From: a virus
DNA: 33,721 nucleotides
Reading direction: 5' to 3' (one strand)
Virus record (IMG/VR): IMGVR_UViG_3300032087_006116
Span: 1 to 33,721 of that record
Numbering within the stretch: position 1 is the first letter of the stretch; the number at the start of each line of letters is the position of its first letter. Positions 25,637-33,455 of the stretch are shown one piece after another. A program made the translations under genes and the position numbers. The notes beneath the pieces are model-generated. The model did not search any database and had not been told where the DNA came from. It saw nothing but the letters and a program-made list of their open reading frames with translations.

Positions 25637-26455
25637 TTGTTCGATTATCGGTCCGAGGGTGATACACGCCTAACGATTAACGGGTCGCGTCACTACAAAA
25701 CCCCTTACGGTGCCTTACCTTCAGTGACGACAATCCTGTCGGCAACTGGCGGAAACAAGGCTGCACTTGAGCGCTGGGCTAAGAAGAACCCAGGTGGACG
25801 TGAAGCTGCGGCTGCCCGAGGAACGAAAGTTCACTCCCTCATGGAGGAATTTCTTCTCGGGATTGAACGGAATCCTGTGATCGATGATCCTGAGATTGCC
25901 TCCTTCTGGGAAGGTCTTCCTCAGAATCTTGAGAAGCTGGAGAACGTTATCTGGGCTGAGAACCCTGCCAAGCCAGGCGATTTCGGCTGGACGATGGGCG
26001 GGGATGGCATCTCCCGAGTGTGGCACCCAGGTGTCAACGAAGAGGAGAACTGGGGTTGGGCCGGTGCTCCTGACATCGTTGCCGAATACAAAGGCAAGAT
26101 CGTTCTAGGGGACCTCAAAACCAGCAATGGTCCTTACTACTCGAAGTGGCCTGGGCCAGAAACTCCCAAGAACCAGTACGGAATGCGCCGGGCTGGGTTC
26201 ATGAAGTACCAAAAGTGCCAATTGCAACTAGCGGCTTACGCCCTGGGGCTTGAGCACACCGTGAACATCAAACCTGAGATCTGCATGACCTTCGTGGCCA
26301 CGCGGGAAACAGTACAGGTGTTCGCAATCCAGGCTGGAACGATCGAGAAGTACAAACAGAAGTGGCTGAGCACTGTCGAGAAGTACTACTCAGAGATCCT
26401 TCCGGCGCAGAAAGCTGCAGAACTTGAAATGGAAGCTGCAGCTGACGAGGGTTAA
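25637..26455 (+). CDS. RecB/Cas4-like PD-(D/E)xK exonuclease, 272 aa
   Basis: TTG 25637 opens the frame. Motifs of the RecB-type nuclease family are in order: RGTKVHSLMEE with H66, GAPDIVAEYKGK with D146, VLGDLKTS with D159 and K161, and QLAAYALG with Q197 and Y201. An early SVTTILSATGG segment also fits. These enzymes degrade or process DNA ends for recombination or replication repair. Adjacent to the primase-helicase and other recombination genes, it may act in phage end processing. Lacks an Fe-S cysteine cluster, so it is nearer to lambda-type or RecB-type than to Cas4. Confidence 0.85.
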   Translation: MFDYRSEGDTRLTINGSRHYKTPYGALPSVTTILSATGGNKAALERWAKKNPGGREAAAARGTKVHSLMEEFLLGIERNPVIDDPEIASFWEGLPQNLEKLENVIWAENPAKPGDFGWTMGGDGISRVWHPGVNEEENWGWAGAPDIVAEYKGKIVLGDLKTSNGPYYSKWPGPETPKNQYGMRRAGFMKYQKCQLQLAAYALGLEHTVNIKPEICMTFVATRETVQVFAIQAGTIEKYKQKWLSTVEKYYSEILPAQKAAELEMEAAADEG

Positions 26456-26608
26456 CTCAAAAAAGTCCTTTGTCAACCGTGATAGCGGTTTACGTGAATT
26501 AACGTAAAAGCTTCACAGAAAACGGAAAAGATTCGGATCACTGGTTTTCGTAAGCAGCCGTGATCACTAACCTTTGTCCGGAGCAAATCAAAACCCACAA
26601 TATCCTAC
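26456..26608. promoter_or_regulatory. Repeat-rich spacer before the primase-helicase (possible origin or operator)
   Basis: In 153 bases: AACCG/CGGTT (26475-26479, 26486-26490), TTTACGT/ACGTAAA (26489-26495, 26502-26508) with a GAATTA spacer, GAAAAC and GTTTTC arms around 26519-26548, and the palindrome GTGATCAC. It is A/T-richer than the genes on either side. Its place just before the replication initiator gene makes a replication origin or a control region plausible; no gene is seen in it. Confidence 0.4.
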
Positions 26609-29245
26609 GTGACCGTGCCCGCTCCCGAGCCCAAGCGCCCCCATCTCCACATCGCACCGGGGGAAATCAATCTTGATTTAATCCCTCAGGACTGGGCTCT
26701 TACTCCTCTTCGTGAGAAGCGGGCATACACGCCGGGTTGGACATCTACTCCTTTTACGCTCGATCAGATTCGCACCGAGCTTGAGGAAGGTAGGGCTACT
26801 GGTATCGGACTTATGTCCGGTCAGTGGTCAAACGAAGGTGGTCTGGTTTGGGTAGATATTGATGGTCCAGCTGCGATCCCTGTTCTTGAAGAGCGTGCAG
26901 GTGGTCCTCTCGATGCGATCTTCCCCAGCACTCTGACGATTTCGTCGGGTAAAGAAGGCCGTCAGCGGATGCTTTACAGCATCCCTAACTCCAAGATTCC
27001 CCTTCTGCCTGACAAGGCAACCATCAAAATCGGGGTTCCGTCCTTCGAGATCCTGTTCAGGTCTCGGCAGGGCGCAATCATGGGCACCCACCCTGATACC
27101 GAGGGTTATTTCACAACCAACCACGGCGGTTTTGAGCACGCCAAGAACCCTCCAGAGCTCCCCCAATGGCTCTACGACGAGATCCAGAAGGCATTCCCTA
27201 CCAATAAGTATCGGAAGCCCGTCACAAGCGGATTCGTCACACAGAACATCAACCTCACTTACGAGGAAGGTTCTACTTTCCATCAAGAAGAATCGATCGC
27301 AGAAGCTCAGATTTACCTCGAGCATCTGAGTATTGACCGTGCAACCGATTACGACGAGTGGGTCGCCGTCGGAATGTGTCTGCACCAAGTCGACGACAGG
27401 CTTCTCGAGGACTGGATTGCTTGGTCAGAGAAGGCGCCCAACTTCGAAGAGGGTGTCTGCGAAGGCAAATGGCGTTCATTTGAGCGTGTTCCTGGTGGCC
27501 CCAGCCCCGAAGGTTCCTGCGGATTGCATCATCTCAGGGCTAAGGCGAAGGAAGATGGATATATCGAACTTGGAAACTATGTCGTTGAGTCTCCCGAGAG
27601 CCTCATCAAGAAAGCCCAAGAATATTTCAGCGATAAGCCGGACGTTATGTCAGAACAGGAGACAGTTGAAGCTGTATTTGAAAGCATCATGGGCTTCCCC
27701 GACCGGGAAATGCGTGATGAAATCAATGACCGCAAGAAAAGAGAGCGTCGCCCGAAGAATCCGCCCAGCTCTGAGTTAGCTGAATACGCGACCGAAATGG
27801 TGCTCCAGTGCGGGTGGCGTTTCGACCCTCGCTTCGAAGTCTTCATGTTCTACCAACAGAGCAAAGGCGTCTGGCGGCGTGAAGAGTACAAGCATGAGTA
27901 CAAACATTTCATACAAGATCTGTTCGTCCGTGAGCGAATCCCCCTCCCCGGTGGCTTCAACAACACCCTGCTGAATGATGTGGTCAGCCTGACCCAGGCC
28001 TACATCACCCAGACCTACTGGGATGACGACGATGACCGTCTGGCATTCACGAACGGAGTGCTGGAAGTCTCTACGGGTGAGTTCCTCGAGCACAGCCCCG
28101 ATCACTACATCACCTGGGGTCTGGACTTCGATTACGACCCTAATGCTGATCCCGGTCCCATCATTGAGTGGTTACTTCGCACTCAGTACGGTGACACTGA
28201 CCGGGTACAAGTCCTGCGTGCTTGGTTGAAGGCTTGTCTCGTCGGCCAAGGTCACGAAATTCAGCGCTTCTTGGAAGTGATTGGACCAGGCGGACGCGGT
28301 AAGTCCACCTTCGCAAACCTCTGCTGTGCACTGGTTGGAGCTCGCAACTACGCAAGCACAACCCTCAACCAGCTCGAGCAATCCCGCTTTGAGGTTGCCT
28401 CTATCAAGGGCAAGCGCCTGACCCTGATCAACGACTCGGAGCGCTATGGCGGATCCGCGCAGATCTTCAAGGCCCTGACCGGCGGTGACAACCTCCGTTT
28501 TGAGGAGAAGAACAAGAACGTCGGTGAGCCTTTCGTCTACACCGGGATGGTCATGGTTTGCGCCAACGAGCCAATCCAAACCACTGACAACACCTCTGGC
28601 CTGACCCGCCGTCGCCTGACGATCGAGTTCAATCGCCCGCTCTACAACAAGAACTCCGAGGCGAAGGAGATGATCAAGGTCGACAATGGTGTCATAAAAG
28701 GCTTATGGAAGCATTGTTTACCTGGGTTAGTTAACTGGGTTCTGCAGATGACTGACGATGAGATGCGTCAGTACCTGCTCGACACCTATGAAATGGTGCC
28801 CTCGTTGAAGCGGGTCCGGAACGAGATCATGCTCAACAGCAACAACCTTGTTGAGTGGCTTCAGTCTGAAGTCGTTCTAGACGAAAAGGCCGTCACTCCT
28901 GTCGGCAAGAAGATTCCTGCCGCTAAGGATGCACAAGAGCGGTATTGTAACAGTAACTTCCATCTCTACGCGAGTTACGCATCCTATTGTGAAGACACGG
29001 GATCGAAGCCCGTTGGTCAGAAACGCTTCATTGCGCTGCTTCTTGATTGCACCAAGAACCAGCTCGGTCGCGACTCTGTCACCGGTTTCACCAAATTCGG
29101 TAAGCCTTACTTGAAAGGGATTGCGCTCCGCAACTCCGACCAAAAATTCAAGAACGCTCCGACCATTCTCCCGGAAAACCGACAACAGGAGTCCAATGGA
29201 CAAGTATCAGAGGGAGAACTGGGCGAAGATCTACAAGCATCTTGA
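26609..29245 (+). CDS. PrimPol-SF3 (D5/P4-like) primase-helicase, 878 aa
   Basis: Starts at GTG 26609. The N-terminal ~200 residues form a bifunctional primase/polymerase domain: GLVWVDIDGP with D83 and D85, SSGKEGRQRMLYSIP, and GAIMGTHPDTEG. Residues about 230-330 match the PriCT-2 type linker (EWVAVGMCLHQVDDR, CGLHHLRAKAKEDG). The C-terminal half is an SF3/D5 helicase: Walker A GPGGRGKST (559-567), Walker B-like LTLINDSE, then RFEEKNKN and GMVMVCANEP, with RRRL arginine fingers. It synthesises primers and unwinds DNA at the fork. Domain-order length is typical. Partner of the T7-like polymerase. Confidence 0.93.
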   Translation: MTVPAPEPKRPHLHIAPGEINLDLIPQDWALTPLREKRAYTPGWTSTPFTLDQIRTELEEGRATGIGLMSGQWSNEGGLVWVDIDGPAAIPVLEERAGGPLDAIFPSTLTISSGKEGRQRMLYSIPNSKIPLLPDKATIKIGVPSFEILFRSRQGAIMGTHPDTEGYFTTNHGGFEHAKNPPELPQWLYDEIQKAFPTNKYRKPVTSGFVTQNINLTYEEGSTFHQEESIAEAQIYLEHLSIDRATDYDEWVAVGMCLHQVDDRLLEDWIAWSEKAPNFEEGVCEGKWRSFERVPGGPSPEGSCGLHHLRAKAKEDGYIELGNYVVESPESLIKKAQEYFSDKPDVMSEQETVEAVFESIMGFPDREMRDEINDRKKRERRPKNPPSSELAEYATEMVLQCGWRFDPRFEVFMFYQQSKGVWRREEYKHEYKHFIQDLFVRERIPLPGGFNNTLLNDVVSLTQAYITQTYWDDDDDRLAFTNGVLEVSTGEFLEHSPDHYITWGLDFDYDPNADPGPIIEWLLRTQYGDTDRVQVLRAWLKACLVGQGHEIQRFLEVIGPGGRGKSTFANLCCALVGARNYASTTLNQLEQSRFEVASIKGKRLTLINDSERYGGSAQIFKALTGGDNLRFEEKNKNVGEPFVYTGMVMVCANEPIQTTDNTSGLTRRRLTIEFNRPLYNKNSEAKEMIKVDNGVIKGLWKHCLPGLVNWVLQMTDDEMRQYLLDTYEMVPSLKRVRNEIMLNSNNLVEWLQSEVVLDEKAVTPVGKKIPAAKDAQERYCNSNFHLYASYASYCEDTGSKPVGQKRFIALLLDCTKNQLGRDSVTGFTKFGKPYLKGIALRNSDQKFKNAPTILPENRQQESNGQVSEGELGEDLQAS

Positions 29246-29372
29246 GAAGGTCGGGGCAACCGACAACGACTACTACATAAGAGCAAAAGCGATCACTGAG
29301 GGGAAAAAGGATCCCATCAACGTGTTCGAGCCTGTGATGAAACTAGATTCCCTTCGAGAGGATCAGGACTAG
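29196..29372 (+). CDS. Small charged protein, 58 aa
   Basis: The ATG at 29196 lies in the 3' end of the primase-helicase gene (50-base overlap). Product MDKYQRENWAKIYKHLEK, then a tyrosine-rich turn (DNDYYIRAKAI) and an acidic C-terminus (SLREDQD). It closes the plus-strand block. Its last bases overlap the converging minus gene by four. No known family. Confidence 0.65.
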   Translation: MDKYQRENWAKIYKHLEKVGATDNDYYIRAKAITEGKKDPINVFEPVMKLDSLREDQD

Positions 29373-29512
29373 TTCCTGTCCTCTTTCTTTTTGACCCAGG
29401 TTTTGTCGCCAGGGATCACCTCGGTGCCGTACTCGAAGTCGTCGTAATCTTTCTGATTCCGAAGGAACCGAGCAAGGGACTCAATGTAGGTCTTGACGAG
29501 TCGAGTCGGCAT
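29369..29512 (-). CDS. Small protein, 47 aa
   Basis: ATG 29512 to TAG 29369-29371 on the minus strand. Product MPTRLVKTYIESLARFLR, then acidic DYDDFEYGTEVIPG and a basic end VKKKEDRN. It is the last gene of a minus-strand set of virion-like genes. It may be a small scaffold or ejection component, but no match is recognised. Confidence 0.6.
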   Translation of the reverse strand: MPTRLVKTYIESLARFLRNQKDYDDFEYGTEVIPGDKTWVKKKEDRN

Positions 29513-29514
29513 GA

Positions 29515-29856
29515 TCAGACAAAACCTGGAAGTTGAGGGCCTGACTTGGGTTTTGCGGGAAGGCTTGGACGCTGCATGCCCCGCTCGAACAGTTTATCCA
29601 TAAAAGGAGAGTCAATGTGCGGAGCCTTGATGATTGCGTTAGCGGGTGTCGCACCAGGCAAGCTACGGATCTGACCCGCAATCTCCACTTCTCCTTTCAG
29701 TGGTCCACCGAGCTGCTGCTCAACCACATAACGCATGGAGCCTTCAGGGATATCAGTGCCTGACTGCTGGTACAAGCCTTTGCGTTGCATGTAACCGCTC
29801 AGGAACTGGCCTCCGTTGGCCATGACTGCAGGAAAATCGTTGTCACCCATGATCAA
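29515..29856 (-). CDS. Small probable virion protein, 113 aa
   Basis: Starts MIMGDNDFPAVMANGGQF and is Gly/Pro/Gln-rich, with LPGATPANAIIKAPH and PSLPAKPKSGPQLPG near the C-terminus. The composition is like that of head-neck or portal-adjacent proteins in phages. It starts at an overlap with the next upstream gene (ATG 29856 with TGA 29853) and continues the operon. No family match. Confidence 0.6.
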   Translation of the reverse strand: MIMGDNDFPAVMANGGQFLSGYMQRKGLYQQSGTDIPEGSMRYVVEQQLGGPLKGEVEIAGQIRSLPGATPANAIIKAPHIDSPFMDKLFERGMQRPSLPAKPKSGPQLPGFV

Positions 29857-30254
29857 TAACCCAGTTGGCGCATCATTTCCATCTGCTGCTGCCGTGCACG
29901 AAGAATGCTGTTAGCAGCCCCAAGGCCCGCATCCGGCTCCTCTTCTAGCTCTCCATGGCGGGCTTTATCGCCCTGTTCCATAGCTTTGCCGCCGAAGAAC
30001 TTGAATGGATCGAAGGCAGTTTGACCTTGCTCCGCTCCGGCTTTCTGCATGTACTGATCGAGAAATGCCTTGCCAGGCTCCTGAGAGATGGCGTTCATCT
30101 CATTGGTTTTCTCTGCTGCAGCCATGTTGGCCTGACGGTAAGGAGCACTCACCATCTCGCCCTGGTTGGCGTAACCGCCGGGAAGTGCCCGCTGCCGGGC
30201 CTGGGGATCTGAAATCAGATCGGTGTCATCAAAACCTGCGGGATTGTACATCAT
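29853..30254 (-). CDS. Probable virion protein, 133 aa
   Basis: Methionine-, Ala- and Gln-rich: FDDTDLISDPQARQRALP, MAAAEKTNEMNAISQEP, and a helical end LRARQQQMEMMRQL. This resembles scaffold-like or internal virion proteins. It overlaps both neighbours by four bases, so it is in the same operon as the genes at 29515 and 30251. Confidence 0.6.
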   Translation of the reverse strand: MMYNPAGFDDTDLISDPQARQRALPGGYANQGEMVSAPYRQANMAAAEKTNEMNAISQEPGKAFLDQYMQKAGAEQGQTAFDPFKFFGGKAMEQGDKARHGELEEEPDAGLGAANSILRARQQQMEMMRQLGY

Positions 30255-30850
30255 TTTTGAAGTCCTGCTTTTTTCTTAAGGAAGCGCACTGCATCGATAA
30301 TTTCTTCACCTTCTTTCGGCTCACCGCCGCCGTAGGCCTCGATCAGCTCCTCACCCTCAGGGCGAGCACCCATCTTCTGGATGGACTTCATGTACTCGCG
30401 TTGCGCCAAATCGGGGTTGGCTTCCGCCCACTTGGCCAGATCGGGGCGCCCTTGCTCCATGTACATCCTTTGGATCTCGGGCATGTTGTACTGACCCGCC
30501 GAACGCTGGGCTGCATACATCTTGACGAGATCTTCGCTTGTACCTGTCTTTGGCAATTGCAACTGGCTTCCAAGTGCAAGAGTCGAGGAATCAATCTCTT
30601 TTGGCTTCTCCTCTACTCTTTCTTCTTGACGCTGCTCAATAACTGGCTCAGGTCGAGAAACTTTTGATTCTCTAATTCGCTCAGGTACAGATCCGCTCAG
30701 GCCCGAGATAGAACCTCCGCCGCCGTACATCGGAATATCCCTTGGAAGCTTTGCGCCGAAGCCCAAGTTGCCCAAAAAGTTACCGATAATGTCGGTAATA
30801 CTCAGAAAATCACTCCCTGCAGGGGGATAGTACTTAGGCCTCTCTGCCAC
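30251..30850 (-). CDS. Probable virion protein with disordered middle, 199 aa
   Basis: Starts with GTG at 30850. N-terminal region with Gly-rich FLGNLGFGAKLP and GGGGSISGLSGSVP, a Glu/Arg/Pro-rich disordered middle (RPEPVIEQRQEERVEEKP), then a helical C-terminal half (EIQRMYMEQGRPDLAKW, KSIQKMGARPEG) ending in VRFLKKKAGLQ. This type of build is seen in phage internal or scaffold proteins. It is first of the minus-strand set 30850-29369. No direct family match. Confidence 0.6.
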   Translation of the reverse strand: MAERPKYYPPAGSDFLSITDIIGNFLGNLGFGAKLPRDIPMYGGGGSISGLSGSVPERIRESKVSRPEPVIEQRQEERVEEKPKEIDSSTLALGSQLQLPKTGTSEDLVKMYAAQRSAGQYNMPEIQRMYMEQGRPDLAKWAEANPDLAQREYMKSIQKMGARPEGEELIEAYGGGEPKEGEEIIDAVRFLKKKAGLQK

Positions 30851-30899
30851 TTTACCTTGGTAATCCTTTCATACAATAGTAACATTGGCTATCAGATCA

Positions 30900-31076
30900 A
30901 TGAAACTGCTAAAGGTTTTCCCGAAAGGTTCGACAGTCGAAGTAGACAACAGCCCAAGTTACCCCGAATACAGAAGCTGCTCCTCCACGGGTTCTGTATG
31001 CAAATACTCGAGAGATATTTACAGCGCAATCAACTTTGCTCAGATGTTTGAGGACTATCACACACAGAGTCGGTAG
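30900..31076 (+). CDS. Small protein, 58 aa
   Basis: The ATG at 30900 opens a frame with natural codon use: MKLLKVFPKGSTVEVD, then two-cysteine STGSVCKYSRDIY and AINFAQMFEDYHTQ. The stop is TAG 31074-31076. It lies opposite the divergent start of the minus-strand virion set and upstream of the hairpin cluster. Function unknown; a transcription regulator or a leader-linked peptide is possible but not shown. Confidence 0.55.
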   Translation: MKLLKVFPKGSTVEVDNSPSYPEYRSCSSTGSVCKYSRDIYSAINFAQMFEDYHTQSR

Positions 31077-31395
31077 AAAAGGGCGGTCTGACTAACAACG
31101 AAGTGAGGGGCAACCCCGATCAGGGCGGTCTTAACCCAGGCAAAACGCCTGCGCTGCAAGGGATTTGGCCTTGCGTCTTCCAAACATAGTTTTAAAACCG
31201 GGTTTTTATTTAGACGTATAGGAAAGGGGTCTAGGGGATTGTGGGATAAAAAATGAACGCACAATGACCTAGACCCCCTCTCTATAGAAAGAAGTAAAAA
31301 GGACGTTTTAAAATCATGTTTGGTGGACGCAACGAGAACCGTTGACACGACTGGGTTCTCTGGGTACGGTACGGCCCTAACCCCAAATCCCCCTC
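31077..31395 (+). other. Intergenic region with multiple hairpins and a direct repeat
   Basis: No gene is supported here. It holds a direct repeat GGGCGGTCT (31081 and 31123), GGGG-CAA-CCCC (31107-31117), CAGGC-AAAAC-GCCTG (31137-31151), GCAAGG-N7-CCTTGC (31156-31174), AAAACC-G-GGTTTT (31194-31206), and a long two-part stem GGGGTCTAGG/CCTAGACCCC (31226-31235, 31268-31277) with inner ATTGTG/CACAAT (31238-31243, 31260-31265). A structured RNA, control region or secondary origin is plausible. A minus-strand frame over it looks like chance. Confidence 0.6.
31342..31370 (+). promoter_or_regulatory. Possible promoter before the double-HNH gene
   Basis: A perfect TTGACA (31342-31347) is followed 17 bases later by TACGGT (31365-31370), a weak -10 with three of six matches. 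The start codon of the double-HNH gene is at 31396. GGTACGGTACGG also forms a tandem repeat here. Confidence 0.4.
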
Positions 31396-32526
31396 ATGGA
31401 AACCCTGGAATTCTTTCGCGACAACGGCCTGATCCCCCCTGACGCCATCGTTTTCGCCAAGGCCTTCCAGGTCCTCATGAAAATCTCAGGCAAGAGCGCC
31501 TGCTGGGACCTCAACCAATCCAGGCACAACATCTTCTCTGGTTTCGTCAACAGCAAACGAAACCATCTGTTCTACAAAACGTTGGACGCCAGGCCTTTCC
31601 TCTTGGCGATGATCGGTCAATACCCGGATGAAGAGAACCGAGTGATTGTTCGCAGGCACACTTGTGATTGCAAGTTCTGCCTCAACCCGTCTCACTACTA
31701 CTACGGGACGATGGCGGACGTACGGCTTGAAACGAACCAAAGGAACGGTGACGCTCTCACCCCGGACCTAGTTACGAAGATCAAATCTGTGGACCACGGG
31801 CTTTCCAATAAGGAAGTCGCTCGCAGATTCAACCTTTCGTATCAAAGAGTAAGAAAAATCCGCAGAGGCTACACCTTTGATGGGATGCCAGAAGCGCTAA
31901 GCAGCTCTAACCTCAGCGAAGGTTGGGACAACCTTGATGCCGTGCTGCAGAAGCTCGCTCTCAGCCATCCAGAAGAGGTTCGCCGGTACGAACTCGACTA
32001 CCACATGGCCAACGAGATGGAGTGCCCCTGGCACCGCAACGGCACGAAGGAGCACAAGGGCCGTTTCGGCCACATGGGTGAGTGCCTGGACTGCTTAGAG
32101 GAGCTCAAGCAGGGCCGCTGCACTGTTGACGTCACCCAGTTCGACTACCGCTGGTATTGGACCGTCAAACGGTTCTGGGACCAGGTCGACGTGCGCGGTG
32201 AAGACGAATGCTGGCCCTGGCTTGGAGCCACGAAGAAAGGTGGCACCGAATCGGTTGCCTACTGCCCTTCACCCGTCCACTCAGGAGCGACTCAATCAGC
32301 GATGAGGGTCGCTTTTTGGCTGAGCCGAGGCTTCGTTGGGAAGTATCGGATACATACAAAGAAAGGTTGCGAAAAATATTGCTGTAATCCGCTACATCTT
32401 GAGGCTCGTGGCCTTGACGATGTGATTGCCCCCTCTAGGATTGAGAACATTCAGCTTAATTATGTCAACATCTTCGAGCACTTCAAGGAAGCCAACTCAA
32501 AAAACCAGCCAGGTTTTACCGAGTAA
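31396..32526 (+). CDS. Double HNH-type (treble-clef) endonuclease-like protein with internal HTH, 376 aa
   Basis: Two HNH-like zinc modules are visible. The first has RRHTCDCKFCLNPSHYYYG with H88, C90, C92, C95, N97 and H100. The second has IHTKKGCEKYCCNPLHLEA with H320, C325, C329-C330, N331 and H334, preceded by a CWPWLGA segment. Between them a helix-turn-helix (LSNKEVARRFNLSYQRV, about residues 130-150) resembles those in homing endonucleases. Both catalytic-site candidates are retained, so it could be a nuclease with two domains or a duplicated DNA-binding domain. It is a lone long gene in a non-coding area, which fits a mobile homing gene. Confidence 0.7.
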   Translation: METLEFFRDNGLIPPDAIVFAKAFQVLMKISGKSACWDLNQSRHNIFSGFVNSKRNHLFYKTLDARPFLLAMIGQYPDEENRVIVRRHTCDCKFCLNPSHYYYGTMADVRLETNQRNGDALTPDLVTKIKSVDHGLSNKEVARRFNLSYQRVRKIRRGYTFDGMPEALSSSNLSEGWDNLDAVLQKLALSHPEEVRRYELDYHMANEMECPWHRNGTKEHKGRFGHMGECLDCLEELKQGRCTVDVTQFDYRWYWTVKRFWDQVDVRGEDECWPWLGATKKGGTESVAYCPSPVHSGATQSAMRVAFWLSRGFVGKYRIHTKKGCEKYCCNPLHLEARGLDDVIAPSRIENIQLNYVNIFEHFKEANSKNQPGFTE

Positions 32527-32803
32527 CTACCATCTCCCTACTCGTCAGTACGCCGCAATGGTCACGTACGGCGGTGTCTCCGAGTGGAGCGAGTGGTTCG
32601 ATTCCGAGGACGACGCCAAGCTTGAATTGCGTTGCCTCGAGAAGCGTCATAGCTTCGAAGTTATCGACACAATGGTTGACGAAGGCTTCTATCCTGAGCG
32701 GGCTATAATTATGGAAGAAAAATATCAACAATCCGGAAGGACTAACGGTCTTTATACCGGATTAATGTCTGAAGATGGCCAGATTTCTAACGACAATCCC
32801 TAG
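32462..32803 (+). CDS. Hypothetical protein, 113 aa
   Basis: Possible start ATG 32462, inside the previous gene (65-base overlap); a later ATG at 32558 is an alternative. The coding part from about residue 25 has natural composition: ATYGGVSEWSEW-like segment (VSEWSEWFDSEDDAKLEL), SFEVIDTMVDEGFYP and acidic end. The first ~25 residues are Ser/Thr/Lys-rich and less certain. It overlaps the next gene's start by 29 bases. Function unknown. Confidence 0.55.
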   Translation: MSTSSSTSRKPTQKTSQVLPSNYHLPTRQYAAMVTYGGVSEWSEWFDSEDDAKLELRCLEKRHSFEVIDTMVDEGFYPERAIIMEEKYQQSGRTNGLYTGLMSEDGQISNDNP

Positions 32804-33455
32804 TAACTCAGGTTTTGTTAACTTTGGAACTGTCGAAGCTTATCCTACCGGAGGTTCAGGGCCTACTGCTTATGGCCCAACCTCCTACTTCGGCTCTGAT
32901 CCGCTCCCTGCACAGCCTGGAGATAGCCTTTATACTCCTATTGATCTGGGCGATTTCACTTCTCCATTTCGCACGCTCACGCTGAGAAATTCTCACGGTG
33001 GTCTGAGCCGTAAGACGACTACCTTCTACAAGATCTCCACCAGAGGCCCTCGGTCTTTCCAATTCACCCAGGACCTCAGCCAGTTCAGTTACGAGCGCGA
33101 GACCAACAGGAACACGCTCCTTGCCTTCTATCGCCTTGAGAAGGATGGGCGTCGGACTGAGCTCCCGATCAACGACCTCGGCTATGTCTCGCCTGAGAGC
33201 TCGATTGACTACAACCAAGAAGAGCTCAGGCTGGAAGACTATCCGACCACCACACTGCCTAAAGGCGATTATCTATTCCTAATAACTAACGATATTAGGT
33301 ATATAGAAACCACTTATTCAATCACAATCAACGTCAACATCATCGACTGGCGCTTTGTTGACGAGCCAGTCGAAGAGTCCCTGAACTTTGAATCAGTGAC
33401 TGATGGCGTAGATAGCTTCCTTGACTTTGGCTCTGTAACTACTTCTATTATTTGA
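32775..33455 (+). CDS. Beta-rich virion surface/tail-associated protein, 226 aa
   Basis: The ATG at 32775 begins MARFLTTIPSNSGFVNFG. Pro/Ser/Thr-rich N-terminus, then FRTLTLRNSHGGLSRKT and TTFYKISTRGPRSFQFTQ, a run of strands (NTLLAFYRLEKDGRRTEL, GDYLFLITNDIRYIETTY) and an acidic end with FLDFGSVTTSI. The TFYKIST/FQF/DYLFLIT strand order resembles the pre-peptidase C-terminal (PPC) fold and cyanophage virion proteins that bind cell surfaces. No signal peptide. Overlaps the previous gene by 29 bases and the converging minus gene by eight. Confidence 0.6.
   Translation: MARFLTTIPSNSGFVNFGTVEAYPTGGSGPTAYGPTSYFGSDPLPAQPGDSLYTPIDLGDFTSPFRTLTLRNSHGGLSRKTTTFYKISTRGPRSFQFTQDLSQFSYERETNRNTLLAFYRLEKDGRRTELPINDLGYVSPESSIDYNQEELRLEDYPTTTLPKGDYLFLITNDIRYIETTYSITINVNIIDWRFVDEPVEESLNFESVTDGVDSFLDFGSVTTSII

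Noticed and set aside
31081-31175. Possible tRNA in the hairpin cluster
   Set aside because: No T-loop GTTCRA box, no CCA-like acceptor pairing and no anticodon arm in the right place.
31058-31348. Minus-strand 96-codon frame over the hairpin cluster
   Set aside because: It has no ribosome-binding site, its composition is unnatural and the bases are better explained by paired stems.
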